A stretch of DNA of 64,000 nt, from assembly GCA_021741205.1 (NCBI GenBank), contig JAIOYI010000001.1, positions 460,017 through 524,016 of the forward strand, given 5' to 3'. A model generated the notes under the pieces. The model saw only the letters and a list, made by a program, of their open reading frames with translations, had not been told where the DNA came from and made no database searches. Source of the DNA: Emcibacter sp. (GTDB lineage Bacteria > Pseudomonadota > Alphaproteobacteria > Sphingomonadales > Emcibacteraceae). Both the position numbers and the translations under genes were made by a program. Below are positions 57,268-64,000 of this stretch, one piece after another (position 1 is the first letter of the stretch; each line of letters begins with the position of its first letter).

Positions 57268-59856
57268 ATGGACTTTGAAAAATATACAGACCGTACAAAA
57301 GGCTTTATCCAGTCAGCTCAAGGTTATGCCATTCGTGAAGGTCATCAGCGATTTACACCAGAACATATTTTAAAAGTTATATTGGAAGACGAAGAGGGTT
57401 TAGCCTCAAATCTTATTACATCTGCTGGGGCGGATGCCAAGGCTGCAATTCGTGCGGTTGAAAAAGAGGTTCTGTCTTATCCTAAAATAGAAGGAAGCGG
57501 TGCGGGTCAATTATATCTTGCGGCCGATACATCCCGTCTTTTTGAAAGTGCTGAAGAAATTGCCAAAAAAGCAGGTGATGATTATGTGACGGTAGAGCGC
57601 ATGTTGCTTGCCCTTGTTTTGGCTAAGGGCACGAAATCTGCTGATATATTGAAGGCGGCGGGTTTGACGGCTCAGAATTTAAATGCGGCTATTAACGAAA
57701 TTCGTAAAGGCCGCACCGCCTCTAGTGCATCGGCAGAAGACAGTTATGATGCCCTGAAAAAATATGCACAGGATTTGACACAAGCAGCACGGGACGGAAA
57801 ACTTGATCCTGTTATCGGGCGGGACGAGGAAATTCGCCGCACCATACAGGTCTTGTCCAGACGACGGAAAAATAATCCCGTCCTTATTGGTGAGCCAGGC
57901 GTTGGTAAGACCGCCATTGTGGAAGGTTTAGCCTTGCGTATCGCTAATGGCGATGTACCAGACAGCCTAAAACATAAACGGGTGATGGCGCTTGATATGG
58001 GGTCGATGATTGCAGGGGCTAAATATCGCGGTGAATTTGAGGAACGTTTGAAATCAGTGCTGCAAGAAGTCTCCTCTTCGGATGGTAGTATTATTCTGTT
58101 TATTGATGAAATGCACACCATTGTTGGCGCGGGGGCAAGTGAGGGATCTATGGATGCCTCCAATCTTTTGAAACCAGCTCTTGCTCGGGGAGAACTTCAT
58201 TGTATTGGGGCAACAACCCTCAATGAATACCGAAAATATGTGGAAAAAGATGCCGCACTTGAACGTCGTTTTCAACCTGTTATGGTGGTTGAGCCGACAG
58301 TGGAGGACACCATTTCAATTTTGCGGGGCCTAAAGGAAAAATACGAACTCCATCATGGTATACGAATCACGGACGGCGCAACCGTTGCGGCGGCTGTTTT
58401 GTCCAATCGTTATATCAATGACCGGTTTTTGCCCGATAAGGCCATTGACCTTATGGATGAGGCGGCGTCCCGCATTAAAATGGAAGTGGACAGTAAGCCC
58501 GTTGCCCTTGATGAACTCGATCGGCGCATTATTCAGTTAAAAATAGAAAAGGAAGCCCTCAGCAGGGAAAAGGACAAGGCGTCTGCAGAAAGACTTGAAA
58601 AGCTGGAAAAGGAGCTGCAAGAGCTTGAGCAAAAATCTGCGGCCCTTACGGCACAGTGGCAGCAAGAAAAAAGCCGTATAGCAGGTGATGTTAAGATTAA
58701 AGAACAACTTGACCAGGCGAGAATTGAGCTAGAACAGGCGCAACGGGCTGGTGATCTTACCCGTGCGGGGGAACTGGCTTATGGTATTATCCCTAAACTG
58801 GAAAAATCTTTGGAAGTTGCTACATCGGAATCAGAGGAAGTCGACACCGAAAATCATCTGTTGAGAGAAGAAGTGGGCGAAGAAGATATCGCCGCGGTGG
58901 TTAGTCGATGGACAGGAATTCCCGTCGATAAGATGTTGGAAGGTGAACGGGAAAAACTGGTTCAAATGGAAAAATATTTGGGCCGGCGTGTTATCGGACA
59001 ACAAGAGGCAGTTCAAGCCGTCTCGGCGGCGGTGCGTCGTGCCCGTGCGGGACTACAAGATCAAAATCGCCCCATTGGGTCGTTTTTATTTCTCGGACCC
59101 ACGGGGGTTGGTAAAACCGAGCTGACCAAGGCTTTGGCACAATTTATGTTTGATGACGAACATGCCATGGTGCGGATTGACATGTCGGAATTTATGGAAA
59201 AACATGCGGTATCCCGTCTAGTGGGGGCACCTCCTGGTTATGTGGGATATGAAGAGGGCGGTGTTTTGACCGAAGCCGTACGCCGCAGACCCTATCAGGT
59301 GGTTTTATTTGACGAGGTGGAAAAGGCTCATCCCGATGTGTTTAATATTCTGCTTCAGGTGTTGGATGATGGTCGCCTGACGGACGGCCAGGGTCGCACC
59401 GTGGATTTCACCAATACCATCATTATTCTGACCAGTAATCTGGGTAGCGATGTGCTGGCGGGTCTTGAGGATGATCAGGATGTGGAAATGGTACGACCGC
59501 AGGTTATGGAATATGTGCGTGCCGCCTTCCGGCCAGAATTTCTTAATCGTTTGGACGAGGTAACGCTGTTTCATCGTTTGGCAAGATCGGATATGCACGG
59601 TATTGTGGATATTCAGCTTCGGTATCTAGAAAAACTTTTAGAAAGCAGAAAACTATCCCTTGAGTTGGATATTAGCGCCAAAGACTGGCTGGCCCATGCG
59701 GGGTATGATCCTGTTTATGGTGCACGTCCTCTAAAACGTGTTATCCAGAGATCCTTGCAAGATAAGCTTGCCAATATGATTTTAGCGGGCGAGGTTCATG
59801 ACGGCGACAAGGTAAAGGTTACCGCAGGACCGAATGGGTTGGAAATTACGGTTTAA
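57268..59856 (+). CDS. clpB: Chaperone disaggregase ClpB
   Basis: AAA+ ATPase that, with DnaK, pulls apart protein aggregates after heat stress. I start it at 57268 ([13 protein letters not shown], 862 residues); a GTG 21 bases upstream is also in frame. Order: Clp N domain (1-150), AAA1 with GEPGVGKT near 208-215, a coiled-coil middle domain (about 410-525), and AAA2 with GPTGVGKT near 605. The middle domain separates it from ClpA and ClpC. Confidence 0.97.
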   Translation: MDFEKYTDRTKGFIQSAQGYAIREGHQRFTPEHILKVILEDEEGLASNLITSAGADAKAAIRAVEKEVLSYPKIEGSGAGQLYLAADTSRLFESAEEIAKKAGDDYVTVERMLLALVLAKGTKSADILKAAGLTAQNLNAAINEIRKGRTASSASAEDSYDALKKYAQDLTQAARDGKLDPVIGRDEEIRRTIQVLSRRRKNNPVLIGEPGVGKTAIVEGLALRIANGDVPDSLKHKRVMALDMGSMIAGAKYRGEFEERLKSVLQEVSSSDGSIILFIDEMHTIVGAGASEGSMDASNLLKPALARGELHCIGATTLNEYRKYVEKDAALERRFQPVMVVEPTVEDTISILRGLKEKYELHHGIRITDGATVAAAVLSNRYINDRFLPDKAIDLMDEAASRIKMEVDSKPVALDELDRRIIQLKIEKEALSREKDKASAERLEKLEKELQELEQKSAALTAQWQQEKSRIAGDVKIKEQLDQARIELEQAQRAGDLTRAGELAYGIIPKLEKSLEVATSESEEVDTENHLLREEVGEEDIAAVVSRWTGIPVDKMLEGEREKLVQMEKYLGRRVIGQQEAVQAVSAAVRRARAGLQDQNRPIGSFLFLGPTGVGKTELTKALAQFMFDDEHAMVRIDMSEFMEKHAVSRLVGAPPGYVGYEEGGVLTEAVRRRPYQVVLFDEVEKAHPDVFNILLQVLDDGRLTDGQGRTVDFTNTIIILTSNLGSDVLAGLEDDQDVEMVRPQVMEYVRAAFRPEFLNRLDEVTLFHRLARSDMHGIVDIQLRYLEKLLESRKLSLELDISAKDWLAHAGYDPVYGARPLKRVIQRSLQDKLANMILAGEVHDGDKVKVTAGPNGLEITV

Positions 59857-59866
59857 GATTATGCCG

Positions 59867-60688
59867 TCATTCCGCCTTTTCTGATTTCTTCAATGACCGC
59901 CCATCAAGAATTTTTTGCAATGATTCTGTCATGGCCTCATCGGGAAATGCTGTGAAGATATTGTCTTTAATATTCCAATTAAACAGGTGGAAGGGATCAT
60001 GTTGGTCAAATTCGCCGTTTTGATCAAAATCCATACGACCCAAAATCATAGGATTTGGCAGATCATCTTCTAGGATAAAGGTAACATTGCTTAATTTTGG
60101 CACATTGAGTTTTGTTAAAACGTCCTTTTCAAACGCATAGAGATAATATTCTTCGTCATTACTTTTTTGACCCGATAAGTTTTCAGTTTGCAAAATGAGA
60201 AAATATTCATCTTTGTATTTCTGCACGAAATTGTTATTGATCACAAGGCGATGATCAAATAGTTTTTTGAGGTGGTTTTTTGGCACATCATAAATCAGAA
60301 TATTGTTAAAATTCTGTCCGTAATTTCGGCGCAACTTCATTTCTGAGACGGCGAAACCGCCACGCGTTTGTGGCAGGTTCTGTTCATTTTCCAATGTTGT
60401 TTGGGCAACGGGTATAATATAATAAGGACTGTTTTTGGTCTTATTGCTACCATCTTTTATGGTGATATTTTCCGACCACGCCCAATAACCAGAATTATAG
60501 GATATGGTTTGAATGAATTTATTATCTTTGACAAGGTCAATAACCTCTTTATTGGGAAGAGGTCTATAGACTTCCTCCTTTTTAAACCATTCTGAAACCA
60601 TTCTATATATCTCGGGAGATAGAGAAAAAATAATAACAATAGCAAGAACAGCAAAAAGAAGGTTGTTGAGTTTTTGTAATTTGGTCAT
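59867..60688 (-). CDS. Membrane-anchored protein of unknown function
   Basis: 273 residues. One N-terminal membrane helix (about 9-26, LLFAVLAIVIIFSLSPEIY) is followed by a large, polar, presumably periplasmic region with many Asn, Asp and Tyr residues (such as QTISYNSGYWAWSENITI). I recognise no family and no catalytic motif. It lies 10 bases after the clpB stop on the opposite strand and is divergent from the VOC gene. Only a hypothetical label is justified. Confidence 0.7.
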   Translation of the reverse strand: MTKLQKLNNLLFAVLAIVIIFSLSPEIYRMVSEWFKKEEVYRPLPNKEVIDLVKDNKFIQTISYNSGYWAWSENITIKDGSNKTKNSPYYIIPVAQTTLENEQNLPQTRGGFAVSEMKLRRNYGQNFNNILIYDVPKNHLKKLFDHRLVINNNFVQKYKDEYFLILQTENLSGQKSNDEEYYLYAFEKDVLTKLNVPKLSNVTFILEDDLPNPMILGRMDFDQNGEFDQHDPFHLFNWNIKDNIFTAFPDEAMTESLQKILDGRSLKKSEKAE

Positions 60689-60799
60689 GTTAATTCCCCT
60701 TATATATAAAGCATTAAGGCTAGCATAATATCTATTTCGTTTATAGAAGATATGGTATAAATTGTTTTAAAATATAAACTTGAACCAAGGAAAATAAAA

Positions 60800-61183
60800 A
60801 TGTCGATTTTTACACATTGTTGTTTAGGAACCAATGATCTTAAGAAATCCGCTAAATTTTACGATGCGGCTTTAGGCGCACTCGGGATTAGTAATATGGG
60901 CCCTTTGGGCGATCGGGGTATTATGTATGGGGCAGAGACGCCTGAATTTATCATCTTAAAACCAGCCGATGGTAATGATGCAACACCCGCTAATGGTGGC
61001 ACACTGGGCTTTGTCGCTAAAAACCGTGACGCTGTTCATAAATTTCATGCGGCGGGATTGGCTAATGGTGGAACGGATGAGGGCTTGCCCGGCCCCCGTA
61101 CCTTTTCTCCGACCGCTTATGCGGCCTATTTGCGGGATCCTTATGGTAATAAGGTTTGTGCTTATTGTTTTGCGGCAGAATAA
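60800..61183 (+). CDS. VOC (glyoxalase/bleomycin-resistance-like) family protein
   Basis: 127 residues with the VOC fold: IFTHCCLGTNDLKKSAKFYDAALGALG at the start and YAAYLRDPYGNKVCAYCF at the end. The metal-binding residues expected for glyoxalase I are only partly obvious, so the activity is unknown. There is an AAGGAAAAT ribosome site. Its neighbours do not form an obvious pathway with it. Confidence 0.85.
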   Translation: MSIFTHCCLGTNDLKKSAKFYDAALGALGISNMGPLGDRGIMYGAETPEFIILKPADGNDATPANGGTLGFVAKNRDAVHKFHAAGLANGGTDEGLPGPRTFSPTAYAAYLRDPYGNKVCAYCFAAE

Positions 61184-61206
61184 TAAACCGCTGTGAAATT
61201 CTAGAA

Positions 61207-61557
61207 TTATAGCATTTCTATGACAAAGGCCATAAAAACACATAAGGCGATGAGGCTTGCCAGAAGCACAGCCCCCGCTAGTGTGTCTTTGACTATTCCG
61301 ATGACGGCATGTTGATCGGGGTGCATATGGTCAATCAGTTTTTCTAGGGCTGTGTTGATCAATTCCAAGGTCAACACCAAACCACTGACCAGCAGCAAGA
61401 TCGCCCACCAAAGGGGATCAGGCCTTGTGACAATCAACATAATAAGAACCAATAGCGTGGCCATAATATGAAGACGAAAGTTCATTTCGCTCAGAAAGCT
61501 CGCCCTGATACCTTGTCCTGCGTTATAAAGCCGTTTTAGGAGAGATTGGTTTTTCAT
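61207..61557 (-). CDS. dgkA: Diacylglycerol kinase DgkA
   Basis: Small inner-membrane kinase that recycles diacylglycerol to phosphatidate. I start it at 61557 (MKNQSLLKRLYNAGQGI, 116 residues); an upstream frame adds 19 residues of poor quality. Three membrane helices and the signature LELINTALEKLIDHM are present. It converges with the VOC gene, with 23 bases between, and is divergent from the phosphatase gene that follows. Confidence 0.92.
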   Translation of the reverse strand: MKNQSLLKRLYNAGQGIRASFLSEMNFRLHIMATLLVLIMLIVTRPDPLWWAILLLVSGLVLTLELINTALEKLIDHMHPDQHAVIGIVKDTLAGAVLLASLIALCVFMAFVIEML

Positions 61558-61672
61558 GATGTAACTCTTTAATTCAACGTGGAAAATAAGTCTGGATATT
61601 ATCTTGGCAATCATCCTATAAGCTTAAGGGAAAGAATGAAATAATCAATTTGCAAATTTTTTGGAGCAAAAA

Positions 61673-62233
61673 ATGTTTAGTGCCTTGAAGAAAAAATCCC
61701 AGCTGTTGTTTATTGGTCTATTTTTATGTGGTTCGGGCTTGTTGGCGCAAAATGCTTTGGCAAAAAGCGATACGGAAAAACTTGGCGATGCCTTAGCGGT
61801 TCTAATTCCTGCGGTGGGGCTTGGTACAACATTTTTCTATGAGGACGGTGATGACGGCACAATACAATTTGTGGAGTCACTTGTAACGTCGCAAGTCATG
61901 ACCTTTGGTTTGAAAAAGGCCATTAATAAGACCCGTCCTAACGGCGAATGCTGTGACAGCTTTCCTTCAGGGCATAGTTCTGTGGCCTTTATGGGGGCAA
62001 GCTTTATACAAAAACGTTATGGCTGGGCCTATGGCATACCGGCCTATTTGGGGGCGAGTCTTGTGGCTTATAGTAGGGTTCATTCCGACAAACATTATAC
62101 CGAAGATGTGGTTGCTGGGGCGGCCATTGGTATTATCAGTAGCTATATTTTCACCAAACCTTACAAAGGTTTTCACGTTACCGCCCTTGCCAGTAACGGC
62201 GTTTATGGAATTAATATCACAAAGAACTGGTAA
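61673..62233 (+). CDS. PAP2 family lipid phosphatase
   Basis: 186 residues from the ATG at 61673 behind GGAG (a TTG at 61661 is also in frame). A signal peptide or anchor (about 1-30, LLFIGLFLCGSGLLAQNALA) precedes the PAP2 core: KKAINKTRP, PSGHSSVAF and SRVHSDKHYTEDVVAGA, the three acid-phosphatase motifs. It could dephosphorylate undecaprenyl pyrophosphate, phosphatidate or related lipids. Its place beside dgkA suggests lipid cycling, but this is only suggestive. Confidence 0.88.
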   Translation: MFSALKKKSQLLFIGLFLCGSGLLAQNALAKSDTEKLGDALAVLIPAVGLGTTFFYEDGDDGTIQFVESLVTSQVMTFGLKKAINKTRPNGECCDSFPSGHSSVAFMGASFIQKRYGWAYGIPAYLGASLVAYSRVHSDKHYTEDVVAGAAIGIISSYIFTKPYKGFHVTALASNGVYGINITKNW

Positions 62234-62260
62234 GCGGCTTTTATATAAAGAAAAATAATT

Positions 62261-63709
62261 TCAGTGTGTGGCCATAATCGGGGGTATTGATTCTGATGGT
62301 GTTGTATTCAATGTTGTATTTAGGGCAATTTCTTGCTTCCAAGTGAACAGGATATTCTGTTTTTGCTGGATAACCTGATCATTGACATCGCTTGCAAGGG
62401 TTAGGAATTTTGTTTTATCGTCCCCAGCAAGAGTTATTCCCGTGGGTATTTTTAGGCGCAGGGGATTGACTTGTTTATCGTTTATCATCACCTCATAATG
62501 AAGGTGCCGTCCTGTTACCCGACCCGTGGCTCCTACATAGCCTATGATCTGTCCCTGTTTTACCCGCTTACCTTCTTTGATGCCGCGACCATATTTGCTC
62601 AGATGGGCATAGGCGGTTTTATAGGTGCCGTTGTGACGAATGCGGACATAATTGCCATAAGATCCGTATCGTGAGGAGCGTTCTACAACGCCGTCGCCCG
62701 CCGCCATGATGGGGGTTCCTGTCGGGGCGCTAAAGTCTAGCCCTTTATGGAGGCGGGTATAACCAAGTACAGGATGTTTTCTCGTGCCATAGCCCGAAGA
62801 TAACCGTGCACCTTCAATAGGGGTTCTCATCAATGCCTTTTTTGCGCTTTGCCCATTTTCATGAAAATAATCCGCAAATGCCTCGTCTTTTGCCTGATAG
62901 CGATAAAGATTTATGGGTTTGCCACTTAATATAAGCTTTGCAAATAAGATATTGCCCTCTTCTACACGGCTGCCGTCTTCGGATATTTTGCGTTCATAAA
63001 ATATTTCAAAGGCATCACCTTTGCGAGTCTCTCTTTGAAAATCTACATCAAAACTGAAAATACGAATCATTTCAGCAATGACATTGTTGGGCAATCCTTC
63101 TTTATAGGCCGATAAAAACAGACTATCATCAATGATGCCTTGAACATGGCGGTTTATGGTCAGGATGGGTTGTTCTTCTAGGGTGGCGACGAAATTTTCA
63201 TCTATGCGTTGAATGCTTATCCTATGATCAAAGTCTTTTTGCATATATAGCCCGCTGAGGCGACCAGTATTATCATAGGCTGCTTGTAATTCTTGTCCAA
63301 TTTGAAGTTTACGCATATCAAAATGTTTGGATAAGGATTTAATGGCGTTATAGGCATCGGTGCGTGTGGCACCGCTTTTGACCAATATATCCATCATGCC
63401 CTGACCCCCTTTTATCCGAATCTCTCTTATGTCAAGCTCGGGCTCCTCTGCTTGGGACGAATCGAGGGCGATGTCATCAGAAGGGATGTAATTTGCTTCG
63501 TCTAGATATTCTTCTTTAAGGGTAATGATCTGCTCTGCTGCGGCTATGGGGTTTTCATCCTTTTTATTTTCATAGGATAGATCAAATAAATTTCCAACCG
63601 CAGCACCAAAAATGAATAATAAGGCGCCCGCATATAAATGCTGTCGTTTTTTAAATGGATAATGGCGTAAAATCATATGTTTTACCTTCTTGAGGTCCGA
63701 TTTTTTCAT
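62261..63709 (-). CDS. M23 family metallopeptidase (DipM/NlpD/MepM-like)
   Basis: 482-residue envelope protein with one N-terminal membrane helix (about 24-40, LYAGALLFIFGAAVG), a central LysM/SH3-like region (ILVKSGATRTDAYNAIKSL, IGQELQAAYDNTGRL) and a C-terminal M23 domain (about 300-420) with LHKGLDFSAPTGTPI and GRHLHYEVMINDKQVNP, the zinc ligand motifs HxxxD and HxH. Likely cuts peptide crosslinks in peptidoglycan. It is divergent from the rRNA promoter region. Confidence 0.9.
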   Translation of the reverse strand: MKKSDLKKVKHMILRHYPFKKRQHLYAGALLFIFGAAVGNLFDLSYENKKDENPIAAAEQIITLKEEYLDEANYIPSDDIALDSSQAEEPELDIREIRIKGGQGMMDILVKSGATRTDAYNAIKSLSKHFDMRKLQIGQELQAAYDNTGRLSGLYMQKDFDHRISIQRIDENFVATLEEQPILTINRHVQGIIDDSLFLSAYKEGLPNNVIAEMIRIFSFDVDFQRETRKGDAFEIFYERKISEDGSRVEEGNILFAKLILSGKPINLYRYQAKDEAFADYFHENGQSAKKALMRTPIEGARLSSGYGTRKHPVLGYTRLHKGLDFSAPTGTPIMAAGDGVVERSSRYGSYGNYVRIRHNGTYKTAYAHLSKYGRGIKEGKRVKQGQIIGYVGATGRVTGRHLHYEVMINDKQVNPLRLKIPTGITLAGDDKTKFLTLASDVNDQVIQQKQNILFTWKQEIALNTTLNTTPSESIPPIMATH

Positions 63710-63879
63710 GTATATATATCACTGCCATAAATTAGAAAATATAAGGTTAAAATGCCTGTAGGCTTAGTATTTGTCAAATCTATATTTGTTATAGATGGGA
63801 TAAAGCCTTTCCTTTAATTTTTAAAAAACCAGAGAGTTACGGGAAAAAATAAAAAATTCATAAAAATATAATTTTCTTA

Positions 63880-63908
63880 TTTACAAGTAAGTATGAAGTG
63901 CCTATAAC
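63880..63908 (+). promoter_or_regulatory. Candidate rRNA operon promoter
   Basis: TTTACA (63880-63885) and TATAAC (63903-63908) with 17 bases between. Each differs from the sigma-70 consensus at one base. An A/T run of about 37 bases upstream could be an UP element, and the GC-rich stretch right after the -10 is typical of promoters under stringent control. It faces the boxA-like sequence at the window end. Confidence 0.7.
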
Positions 63909-63984
63909 CCGCTTCACGAACACGGCGGAGGCCGCTGATTGAAATCTGAGAGGATTGATGGATCGGGCCTTTGTGGTGTTTTTT

Positions 63985-63996
63985 TGTTCTTTGACA
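63985..63996 (+). promoter_or_regulatory. rRNA leader boxA-like antitermination site
   Basis: TGTTCTTTGACA matches the boxA motif of bacterial rRNA leaders and lies about 75 bases after the predicted transcript start. A 16S rRNA gene should begin a short distance beyond the window end. The rRNA gene itself is not seen here. Confidence 0.7.
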
Positions 63997-64000
63997 TTGT

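Noticed and set aside
63701..63879. Possible gene between the M23 peptidase and the rRNA promoter
   Set aside because: No frame with a plausible start and length; A/T-rich spacer only.
1..64000. tRNA genes, prophage or mobile elements
   Set aside because: By reading the gaps I found no cloverleaf-like T-loop with GGTTCGA-type sequence, no integrase other than XerD, and no transposase.

Overview
The window is a stretch of chromosome from an AT-rich alphaproteobacterium (about 40% G+C by eye). It carries no prophage, insertion sequence, CRISPR array or tRNA gene that I can support. The family assignment rests on gene content and order: parB-parA-rsmG-mnmG-mnmE, rho-hemJ-hemH-hemE, then ppsR-aroE-coaE-dnaQ-secB, a Tim44-like protein, MltA, an Smr protein, DUF1178 and DUF4167 proteins, and lysC-ptsP-ispG-hisS-prfA-prmC-clpB. 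The genus cannot be named from this sequence.

The central landmark is the gap between hemE and ppsR (20353-20752). It holds a perfect DnaA box, several near matches and very AT-rich stretches, in the position where Caulobacter and Rickettsia place their origin. Transcription polarity flips there. To its left nearly all genes are on the minus strand; to its right most are on the plus strand. Both are therefore read mainly away from the origin. Two parS sites (10568-10583 and 12613-12628) lie 8-10 kb to the left, next to parAB.

Left arm (1-20 kb): the 3' part of a patatin-like gene; the SUF iron-sulfur assembly operon (Rrf2 regulator, sufB, sufC, sufD, sufS, sufT, sufA); the segregation and tRNA-modification block; a DUF6489-like protein; an O6-methylguanine methyltransferase; an NhaC-type antiporter; rho; and the last steps of haem synthesis.

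Right arm (20.7-64 kb): shikimate, CoA and proofreading genes; secB; cell-wall and membrane genes; aroK-aroB; a 46-codon membrane protein gene; a large exported protein of unknown function; xerD, accA and secA (with two tandem SEC-C zinc motifs); argJ; and a run of small enzymes including a Nudix hydrolase, a ComF protein, a glutaredoxin, a carbon-nitrogen hydrolase and MobA. These are followed by ubiG, lysC, ptsP, a RodZ-like protein, ispG, hisS, prfA, prmC, clpB and several envelope genes. The last 120 bases look like an rRNA operon promoter and leader with a boxA, so a 16S rRNA gene probably begins just outside the window.

Most of this is conserved housekeeping sequence, and I found no convincing new multi-gene system. 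The observations most worth a second look are small-scale. They are the origin and parS layout, a 16-bp triple repeat that forms a chain of overlapping stop and start codons before a Nudix gene, a carbon-nitrogen hydrolase whose N-terminus seems to need an ATT start or a frameshift, the doubled SEC-C motif in SecA, and a candidate heat-shock promoter before clpB.
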